Positions 37,901 through 46,903 of a stretch of DNA of 64,000 nucleotides are shown here, one piece after another (position 1 is the first letter of the stretch; the number at the start of each line of letters is the position of its first letter). The stretch is from Kryptolebias marmoratus. Lineage: Eukaryota > Chordata > Actinopteri > Cyprinodontiformes > Rivulidae. The notes under the pieces are model-generated. The model did not search any database, was not told the DNA's origin, and saw only the letters and a list, made by a program, of their open reading frames with translations. The position numbers and the translations under genes are program-made. Location: NCBI RefSeq assembly GCF_001649575.2, contig NC_051430.1, positions 17,596,508-17,660,507 of the forward strand, in the 5' to 3' direction.

Positions 37901-40563
37901 TCCATTCCTTCAAAGAATGCTAGGCTTTTAATTCTATAGCATTCATGGCTTAATATATAAAAACATTTAAATAATGAAAAGAAGAAACAAGTACAAAAGA
38001 TTAATCTATCACTAATGAAGTTTTAACAACAAAAGATAGTTTCCTTACACCATTTTTATAAACACAGGCTAGTACATGTTCATTTAGCAGCTCTATTCTC
38101 AATATACTTGTTTAGAAATGCAAAGAGAAGAAAACAAAGGACCACACAGTGTCTTACATTGGTTAGACTGTCCCACAGGTCCTGATTGTGAGCGTTTCTA
38201 TAGCTGTACTTGCGCAGATATCGCACTATCCCACTCTGAAAGACATCTTCTGTCAGGAAGTGTCGCAGCATGTGAAGGACACATGCTCCCTGAGAAAAGG
38301 GAGAGGAGAGGCGTGTGTAAGCCATTAAACGGGAGCTGGAATGAGCTGGCTTTAGTCCTGAAATATGTTTCTAACAGCAAATGCTGATCACTAATTTTAC
38401 TGTCTGTTTTTCAGCATTTTCAAGTTTAGATAAGACAATTAGGTGTAAAATGTTGTTTTCACAGATAATATAACCACAGCAAATTACTACTATTAGTTAT
38501 AAATGAAAAGGCTGAAATCATACTTTGTCATAGGAGGCGGTGTCGAACATTTCTTTAATATGGGTGGGGTTCTCTGCGGGGCTGGATATAGGCCGAGAGG
38601 AGTTCAATGAATCATGACCAACTGCTGCAAAACAAGTGTGCAGAAGGTACTCGTCCTGCAAGAATAGGTTTAGAACATGAACACGACAGATTTTTGGGTT
38701 TAATACTTATTCATCAGCGAAGTAGTGAAGTATGTACCACTTTTAGGTCAGGGTAAGTGGCCTCCACTGAAATGTACTCCATGTATCTGGCGAAGCCTTC
38801 ATTCAGCCAGATATCGTTCCACCACTCCATGGTCACCAAGTTACCAAACCACTGCAAGATATACAAAGAACTTCAGCACTCAAAACCCACTTCTATGTTT
38901 GATAAAGTGATTCTGGGGCAGCTCTAATGTGTTTTTAGAGTTTAGCTCCTCTTTCGGCTCTCACCTGATGAGCCAGCTCATGCCCGATCACCATGGTAAC
39001 CCAGAGTTTATCAGAAACTGAGGATGTGAGGGGGTCAAAGAGAAGGCTGGTCTCTCTGTAAGTGGTCAGGCCCCAGTTCTCCATCGCTCCAGACTGGAAG
39101 TCCGGGATGGCAATCAGATCTGAAAGAGTGACAGCACAAGTCAGAGAGAGTAAACACATTAAAGACCAGAAGCAAGCAAAGATGTGTTAAAAAGCATCTC
39201 GCCTTGTTTGGGTAACGGATAGCGAATGTTGAAATACTCTTCATAGAAATCCAGCATTTTGACAGCAACCTCCAAGGCATAGTGTGTTTGCAGCCACTTC
39301 TCCGGCGCTGCATAGATGGACACCTACAGAGCATTACGAGACAAACCATTAAACCAGAATTCACGGCTGAGGAAGTAACCATTCAAGCAGGAAATAAAAA
39401 CACGCCACCACACCTTCACCCCAGATGATGTTGTTGCACTGACAGACTTGAAGTCACAAATGACAAACGCTACGAGATACGTGCTCATTTTCACACTCGC
39501 AGAAAACTCGTCCTCCAGCAGGCCGTTGTTGATTTCAAGCGTCTTGACCTGAAACACACAAACCACTAATTGAAAGCTTTCCCCCCTTCTCATACACATT
39601 TGAATTTAAAGTCACACGAAGCAAATGTACAACACTTACCACAGGCATGTTGGAAAGAGAAATGTACTCTGGACTCCTCCTGATTCGCACAGAGAAATTG
39701 GCTTTGAAGCTTGGCTCATCAAAACATGGAAACGCCATCCGGGCACTGGTGGGCTCAAAGTGCGTTGAAGCCAAGGTTCTGAAACAGACGTTGGCCGACT
39801 GTTGTTATAGAAAACGTATATGTTGGATCATTTGCCAAGAGTGCATCGACACAGAGAGCCTACCTGGTCTCCCCTTTACTGGTTCTGTAGGTGCTCTTAT
39901 AGAAGCCATAAAATCCCTCAGTAAGCTCTGCCTCATACTCAATATACAAGAAATACTTCTGCCCACTGCTGAGGACCCTGGGGGAGAATATACCAATCTG
40001 CTCGTGGGAAGGGTTATGAAGAACTGGAAGAACCTAAAACAGGAGGAAATTGTTGTTTGTGTGCAGCAATGAAAAACAAGCTGATCTCCAGAATTCACAA
40101 CTACCTGGTCTGATAGATGAGCAAGGTTATGGTCTAAAATTGTAGCTTTGGAGATCTGCAGGCCCTTGCTGTGTAACACAACCCAGTTTGTGTTGTTCAG
40201 GACATCAATCTGGATCTGCACGGTGCCGGTGTAACGGAGAGTGGTGAGGTTGGGGTGCAGGAGGAGATGGTAGTGAAGAGGAATGATGTACCTGAGACAC
40301 AGAAACACATGTCGGATACGCACGGATATCCTGCGGTTGTCTTTGATCAAACATCAATACTGCGACTATAAAAAAAACATATGTGCAGCGTACCTTGGCA
40401 GGCGGAGGCGGCTCCAGGGGAAGGACAGGTTATCTTGGCTCAGAGGAGACTGTTCTCCTGCGGGATGAGGAGGACTCGACACCTGCTGTGAACTCTGGGA
40501 GGGCTGAGACTCAACCAGAGAAACACTGAATAGCAACAACACTAGAAAGCTTCCTGAGATCAT
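34954..40563 (-). CDS. erap2: Endoplasmic reticulum aminopeptidase 2, M1 zinc protease
   Basis: This ER-lumenal zinc aminopeptidase trims peptide precursors to MHC class I length. There are 20 coding exons in frame, giving 943 residues: 40394-40563, 40105-40291, 39864-40033, 39640-39778, 39420-39548, 39203-39323, 38965-39119, 38738-38851, 38524-38655, 38158-38289, 37492-37560, 37234-37409, 37073-37152, 36805-36988, 36528-36684, 36258-36442, 36001-36162, 35691-35831, 35448-35529 and 34954-35100. It starts with a signal peptide (hydrophobic stretch about residues 5-17) rather than the cytoplasmic tail of lnpep. GAMEN is at 316-320, HELAH at 352-356 and Glu375 in LNEGFA is the third zinc ligand. 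[39 protein letters not shown] and [13 protein letters not shown] favour ERAP2 over ERAP1. Exon 11 encodes the Cys-containing loop [13 protein letters not shown]. Intron 6 begins with GC instead of GT. It lies upstream of lnpep in the same orientation, as in mammals. Confidence 0.92.
37676..37930 (-). repeat. Dispersed repeat family 1 copy inside erap2 intron 10
   Basis: Read on the minus strand, the copy begins with 'tagcattctttgaaggaatg' at its right edge. It passes 'atggcagccatcttgaactg' and ends with 'gagatatcttgctaacaaac'. It occupies much of the intron between coding exons 10 and 11. Confidence 0.6.
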
Positions 40564-42123
40564 TTCAAAAGAAATATCTATCCGCTAATGGTTAAAAAAA
40601 ATGTCAACCCGTGTGGCAGGCTGACAGCTAGCACTAAAAACATTTGATCGCAGTCGCAAAACTGAAACAAATTAGACCACTTGACTTCAGTGGTGAACAG
40701 TTTGGTGACAAGCTCTCAGGATTTCTTCTTTTAAACCTGAAAGACACAAATAAAGGAACAAAAATCCGTGAATCTCTTAGAAAACAAGAAATTTTGCAGC
40801 AAAACGTTTCAAAGAGGGAGGCAAAAGAGCTTCAAACTGTTTTACAGGAGGTTAAGTGGATTAAAGTGAATAAATCTTGCATTAGCTGTCAAACAAATAG
40901 CATGGGAGTGATTTTGTTAAACTGATATTTCAGAGAAGTGTGGCTGTCTTGGCTCACTTGTTAAGTGTTTAAGGGATCATATCGCATGACTGTGAAGCCA
41001 TAAATTATGAAGACATTGATCATTTTGCTTTCCCTGACCACATTTGGCTTCTGACCTTGACAGATTTGTTGTAAAAGTTGCTCATGACTTCTCCACACTG
41101 CACCAACTAAGTTGACTTTTTTACTCAGCTCCCAAAATAAAATAAAATAAATTCAAACTTTTCTTTGTGCTACAACTAAGGGATGATTAAAAGCTGCCAA
41201 TAGTAACTGAGCCGTATTGAGCACAAGCTTAGTTAAATTTGACAAACTGAGCTCAGTTGAAAAGAGACCACAAAGCATCTCCTCCCCCTGAAGGAGACTC
41301 AAACCTGTGACCAAACATCCCACAATTTACCGGGAGGACAAAGAAGTTAGAATATACAAGTGAGCTGACAGCAGCTGCTCTTCAGATCAGCCTGCATGGT
41401 TCTAATTATTAACGGAGAACTGTTCTGCACTGAACAGACAAATCAGTCACTTATAAACCCTGGGGTCACAAGAATCCAAACTATATTTAAGAGGGGTGCT
41501 GATCAATAGCTTTACTTTTTGTAACAATCTCTGTGTTGATTCAGAAGTTAGAAAAGAAGACATTACCTCGATCATTTCAGCCTCATCATGCTTCCTTAAA
41601 GTCTAAGCTGCTTGGTTTCACTTTCTCTTTTAGGATGCCACCCACTGGAGATGAAAAAACTGCTTGTGCTGTGTGTGAGTGTGTGTGTGTGTGCAGGTGC
41701 TGTTTAATGCTGTTTATGTGTTGATAATATCTCACCTCAGATCTAACAGCCACAGCCAGGTGTGTCTCCAGTTGTTAAAGTCATTTTTTATTTGTGCTGT
41801 CGACATAAAGTCCTGTCCTCAGTGTCCTGTGGAGTCCATAAATGCTGACCGAGTTTGAACGTGTGAACGAGCTCACATTGTCCTTCCTATGTCTGTGAGT
41901 TTTGTGGTTAGTGTGTGTGTGGGTGTGTGTGTGTGCTGGGAGGGCGTAAGGGGGCTTCCATAGTTAGTATAAGGTCACAACAATGAGACATGTCAATCCC
42001 CCATAATGCAATGCTCCTGGCAAAGCTGGATGGCATGCCCTCATTTACCTCACTCAGACACAAGGCATACACACACACACTCACACACTGATCAAGGTGC
42101 ATAAAAGTCACTAATAAGTAGAA
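40564..42123. promoter_or_regulatory. Shared 5' region between erap2 and the pT-alpha-like gene
   Basis: This 1.56 kb separates two genes that point away from each other. On the erap2 side, AAAACTGAAAC (40658-40668) is a near match to an interferon-stimulated response element, about 95 bases before the erap2 ATG. On the other side are E-boxes CAGGTG (41694-41699 and 41757-41762) and CAGTTG (41769-41774) and a RUNX-type TGTGGTT (41903-41909), 220-430 bases before the small gene's ATG. GT/CA repeats lie near 41670-41692 and 41909-41936. Factor binding is inference from short motifs that also occur by chance. Confidence 0.35.
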
Positions 42124-43387
42124 ATGACTGAGCCATCCAGGGGTCTTATTTACCTTCCTATCATCTATTTGTGGACAGGTAAGATTTAAAATATATTATT
42201 TTTCAAAGTAATTGAAAGAAAAATAACTTAAATATTTGGAAAAAACTTTGTTTAAACCATTAACTACAATATTGTTGACTTTTTTTACTAAAATTTTTAC
42301 ATCAAAATGACCAAAAAACGGTTACAATATTTTTATAAAAGAAAAACAAAAAAGAGAAAACAAGCAAAAATGTTATTTCTAGCACTAATGTTTTGAGCCT
42401 ACCATCTCTCCCTCTGTATATATTCTGTTTTGCTCTACTTTTGACCGTCTTGTTACGGACTTGTCTTGGCTCAGGAGGGGTGAAGGGTCACGTGCTGGCG
42501 TCTTTGGCCCCTCCGGTCCACCTGTCAGGGGAGAGGCTGGGCTGGACCCTGCTGGTGTGTGTGGTGAGTGACTTCAGGAGAGGACACCTGGAGATCAGCT
42601 GGAGGTCCGCATCAGAGGACCACATGTACGTCCCACCGTACAGCACTGTGGTAACCAGGAGGCATCGTGGCCACAACGCCGTGGCAACCATCGCTGTGGT
42701 GACCAGAAACTGGCCATCGTACAGTTGTTCTGTGAGTCAGAGGAAGCACCCCAAAGTGATGAGAAGGCATCACACCGCCTCTTCAGGTAAATCTGAACCT
42801 CATCAGCTTTGCACTAAAACAGCAAAATGAGGTTTGCTTTATTATTAACAACTAAAACTTTTCATCAATTTTAAAGGGAAAGACAAGATTTGTTATAAAA
42901 ATAAAGATGAAGATGAAGATAAAGAAAGAGAAGGTAAAATATGATCACTAACACTAATACTGTGCAAAAGTTTCAAGCCATCTCTCTTTTTTTTTTTTAA
43001 ATATTTTGCTTCAAACTGCCAGACTTTTTCATCATTTCTTAAAATGGTCTTGATCAACAAGTCAGAAAGCTTTCTGAAAATTGTTTTCTTGTTGTTTTTT
43101 TTTTGTTTTAACTTTGGCTACTTTTCCACCTTTTGTCTGTCCAGTACCAGATCATTTTCAGAGAAATGTTGTTGTCTTTGCGATTTAAAACAAAATGGTT
43201 TAAAACTTTAGCACAGTACTGTCCCATAAAACGTTTCCTTGCGCCAATGCAGACACAATGTGTTGATCTGTGTGCAGATTTCGCTGTGTGGACAAACACG
43301 GTGGTTATTTTGGCCATAAGGCTGCTTCTCACGAAGATTGTGATGTTTGACACGCTGATGACCATTTATGTTGTTATCAAGTGGTAA
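42124..43387 (+). CDS. Candidate pre-T-cell-receptor alpha (pT-alpha)-like one-Ig-domain membrane protein
   Basis: In mammals pT-alpha pairs with TCR beta and CD3 at the beta-selection checkpoint. Four exons join in frame, all with phase-1 introns as usual for Ig-superfamily exons: 42124-42178, 42475-42786, 42877-42933 and 43278-43387, giving 177 residues. Exon 1 is a leader (hydrophobic LIYLPIIYLW). Exon 2 starts its domain with LASLAPPVHL, matching the SLAPP start I recall for mammalian pT-alpha, and has C1-type Ig residues Cys47, Trp61 and Cys103 (SYSCSV). Exon 3 is a short charged connecting peptide with one Cys (128), possibly the inter-chain cysteine. Exon 4 is transmembrane with Arg156 and Lys161 five apart, then FDTLMT; the Asp is pT-alpha-like, where TCR alpha has Asn. 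There is no V domain. The cytoplasmic tail is almost absent, unlike the long mammalian tail. Exon 3 is the weakest; because it is symmetric, exon 2 also joins exon 4 in frame without it. Alternatives are a TCR alpha-constant-like relic or another Ig membrane protein. Confidence 0.7.
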
Positions 43388-44334
43388 GAGGAGGCCATCT
43401 TCTTCAAACTGATCCAAAAGCACATATATGCATACATTTGTTCGGAAACCTCACAACAGTGTTAATTATTATAAATAAGGTTTCTAAATGTGGCCCACTG
43501 AGACAGAAAACACTGCCTGTGTGAATGATATGAAGGAAGATTTGTTTTGTTTTATTTCTCTTTTGGGGAGAAAAGGAGACCTGCAGATGATAAATTTTAG
43601 ACTTAAAGCATCACTGTTACTGACTCATTGTTATAAGCCCGATATTTGCTCTTTAATTTACTGTTACAAAATGAATGACTAAATTTTTAATGATAATAAC
43701 AAAGCCCAACATGTTATTGCTACAGATTAAATGTGAGGATGTTTTTTCTGGTGGAAATAATAACAGAAACTTGATGAGATAACAGGAAATCTGACTTTTC
43801 AGATATCTGGAAACAAAAAGCTTCTGCGTGACATTGAAGAGGAAACCCAGCAAGTGGAGCTTCGTATTTCCAAACGAAGAGGATTTTCACTGGAAGATGT
43901 TTCCATCTTAATGGCTGATTTCACGAGGATGGTTTAAAAGCGTGCTTTTTGTAAAGTTACATGAACTAGAGGAAAGAGATTTGGATCACAGCACTTGGCT
44001 GCTGAGCATCAGAAGCTCTAGTGCCTTTTTGAGTCTTTTCGCCTCCCAGGTGTCGCTGACGGTGGCAGTTGAAAACGGATCATGTTTGTGGGGCCAAACC
44101 TGGTATCTGATGGAAGCCTAACCTCAGACAGGTGGTCTAATGCTTCTGTCTGTTGTGTGTTCATACAGACTTTTGGAAGAAGATGCACACTGAGCTCCAC
44201 TCACAGTAAATGATGCATTTCTCACATGACAAAATAAGTAAAGGGGAAAAAATGGAAAAATTCTCACGGAAATGTTCTTTGTATTTTAAGCAGCTTTATT
44301 TTGCTTTTGAAATCACATATGTAAAAATAATAAA
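43388..44334 (+). other. Probable 3' UTR of the pT-alpha-like gene
   Basis: The stop codon TAA overlaps a strong donor (GTAAGA at 43384). An acceptor at 43801-43802 could join a 3' exon, and that splice would create TGA immediately, so the protein would end one residue earlier. A polyadenylation signal AATAAA lies at 44329-44334. No other gene is recognised in this stretch. Confidence 0.4.
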
Positions 44335-44389
44335 ACATTTAAAACCATGAGAAAATGTCACTTTAAATGTTACTTTATTCATGTTAAAG

Positions 44390-44781
44390 ACCTAGCATGT
44401 CTTGAAAGAATGCATATCCGCCCTCCCAGAGTTTTTCACCAAGATCATTTTATATTGAGAAATGACAGAGTTATGGCAATTTTGGTCAAACTGTAAAAAA
44501 AATGTCAATCTCATGTAATATTGCAATATGTAGTGTCAGCTGTTAGAGCTCAGAGAATGTGTTGGAGATGATTCTCAGCTACTACAACACCAAAATTTAG
44601 CTCAATATCTATAAAACTTTAGCCTTTTTTGTGTTTTTTTAAGGTCAGTTGTTTCGTGGAAACCACCTTAAATGGGGTTGACACCAAACGTTAATCAGTT
44701 GTAGATGTTAACCACATGATTACTTTCTGAAAATTTCCTCAAACTCCATTCAGTGGTCAGATATTTTAGAAATTTTGTTAA
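44390..44781 (+). repeat. Dispersed repeat family 1 copy
   Basis: This long copy has head 'agcatgtcttgaaagaatgc', then 'attttatattgagaaatgac', the inner module ('cagctactacaacaccaaaa') and the tail 'ttcagtggtcagatatttta'. It abuts the SINE that follows. Confidence 0.6.
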
Positions 44782-44784
44782 CAA

Positions 44785-45150
44785 AGAGGGGTGGCACGGC
44801 AGCGCAGTGGTTAGAGCTGTTGCCTCCCAACCAGACGGCTGCAGGATCGCTTCACAGCCTGGGGCCTTTCTGGGTGGAGTTTACATGTTCTCCCTGCGCT
44901 CATGGGGTTTACTCAGGATACTCTGGTTTCCTCCCACAGACTAAAAACATTCATGTTAGGTTAGGTTAACTGGTGACTCTTAAATTGTCCCTAGGTACGA
45001 ATGGTTGTTTGTCTCTGTGTGTCCCCGTGATGGACTTGTGACCTGTCCAGGGTGTCCCCCACCTCTTGCACAATGACTGCTGGAGATAGATACCAGCTCC
45101 CCGTGACCCGGAATGAAGAAGCAGGTAAAGAAAATGGGTAAATGGATGTT
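44785..45150 (+). mobile_element. tRNA-derived SINE of V-SINE type
   Basis: The head 'ggtggcacggcagcgcagtg' contains an A-box-like 'agcgcagtggttagagc'. The body has 'tttctgggtggagtttacat', 'gtttcctcccacagactaaa', 'cctgtccagggtgtccccca' and an 'aaatgggtaaatgg' end, which I recall as the typical teleost SINE layout. The B box is degraded. It is flanked on both sides by family 1 repeat sequence; short flanking duplications (gttaaca/gttaata) are only suggestive. Confidence 0.75.
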
Positions 45151-45154
45151 AATA

Positions 45155-45475
45155 AGGTTGACTCCAATAGTTAATGGCAGTTTTTAGAACAGAATGTGTG
45201 CAATTTGTTAGCTGACAGAGTATAGGTTGGAGATAAGTCTCAGCTCCTACCACACCAAATTTAAGCTGAATATCTGTAAAATTGACTGAATTATAACTAT
45301 ATTTGTGTCTCCTAAGATTGCTTTGCAGTGGCAGCCATTTTGAATTGGGCTGACTCCAAATGGTCCTCAGTTGTAGATGTCAACCTAATGATTACTTTGT
45401 GAAAGTTTAATCAAAATGTGTTCAGTGGTTCATGAAACATTTTGCAAATAAAGTGCTAATAAAACACAAGCAGAC
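45155..45475 (+). repeat. Dispersed repeat family 1, second partial copy
   Basis: The piece begins at 'ggttgactccaatagttaat', passes the inner module again ('cagctcctaccacaccaaat') and reaches 'gtggcagccattttgaattg' and 'ttcagtggttcatgaaacat'. It is therefore not the severed half of the copy before the SINE, because modules repeat on both sides. Confidence 0.55.
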
Positions 45476-46903
45476 AGTTTGTTTCCTCCATTTTCTTTGT
45501 TATTCAGCGCCTTTAGTAACACACCGACATAGCAAGAGAGCACCACTAGGTGGCAGTACAATCACAGCTGACATTTTTTTTAAATAATTAACCAACAGCA
45601 AGAATATGGAGCTTAACTTCCTCTACGGGACACTACATTCATAAATAAGTTAGGTACTTCAACACTGACCAGTCACTCTTCACCAAACCGACACTGATGT
45701 GATGAAAAAGATCACAAAAAGAAATTCAAGATTAAGCCGATTTAACAAATTGGGAATAAATATACAGAATGTCACATGTTTGAAAGGGTTGGAATTCCTG
45801 CCAGGCATCAGATTCCCTCAACTCTGTGCTCTCAAATCTTACAGCAGCACAGCGGGGTGAGGAATTTCCAGTAATATGAAAGTTTTTTTCTCCTCCAGTA
45901 TCATATATACATCCCAAGACGATGTACCTGGTCAAAGGAGAAAACTGGTTCACCAAAAAAAAAAAAAAAAGAAGGGTGCTGGTTTGGTGGTGAGTTTTGA
46001 ATTTTTTCTTGTATTGAAAACTCATACATTGTTTGTCTTTGGCTCAAATTATAACAAAAAATACAGTGAGTACAAAACATGACAGTTTAGTCATCACATT
46101 TTGGCAAAAAGATGAGAATACCTCGGATGAAACTGACATGAAACAAACTCACATTCTTCAGTTAGGGAAAAAACGGAAACATCTGAACACACAGCTGAAA
46201 TCATTTTTGCAAGAAAGTAGTACTGGTGGCATCTGCTGCAACAATATACCTAATACATTCAACGGAAAAACTCACATTGACTGACGGAAAACGAGACGCT
46301 GAGTCAGATCAGCAACTGGAAGAATGATGCATTTTAACAAAAACGGCAGCTCCTGCCATCCAGCTGACTAAATATCGACAAAACTTGTGGGTTTTGGTGA
46401 AAAACAGCAAGTGAAAAGGAGAAACACTGACTGGCATTGTGTGTGAAAAAAGTTAAAATAAAGTGCTTTCGTTAAAAAATAAAATAAAATCAGGCATTTA
46501 AAAAAACAAAAACAAATCACATGTCAAACAAAAACAAACTCTACGTCATTACACTGTGCACTGAAGAAAAAAATGAACTATTTACAGTTGATTCACACAA
46601 ATAAAACCAATGGTCTCATTGTCAGTTGCATTCTGACTCTGCCAGATGAAACGCTGCGAGTGTCGATAGTCTCTCTGCGCACACCGAGGGGGCTCATCGC
46701 CTCCTTTAAAAGACTTCCAGTTCCTCGTAATTGTCCAGCCTGCTGTTTCCTCTCTCCAGGAGAAAGGCATCAGTGCTCAGTATCAGTGCTCAGCAAAAAA
46801 TAAAAAGAATCCAAATAAATCCAACAACTCTCTAAACTCTCTTTCTAGTGCACACACAAACACAGGCCTACATGCATTCAAACACACTGAAGGACTGCTC
46901 TTC
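45476..46903 (-). other. rgmb: Region downstream of rgmb, probable 3' UTR in part
   Basis: No exon or complete repeat is recognised. I saw no AATAAA on the minus strand in this stretch, so the rgmb 3' end cannot be placed. An A-run lies near 45955-45970. Confidence 0.35.

Noticed and set aside
42393..42830. Continuous 145-residue open frame starting with a hydrophobic stretch (MSLPSLPLYIFCFALLL)
   Set aside because: The first 82 bases are intron: a perfect acceptor (ggctcag) precedes 42475, and a leader exon with a strong donor at 42179 supplies the start. The frame also runs past the donor at 42787. A start at 42393 cannot be fully excluded without cDNA.
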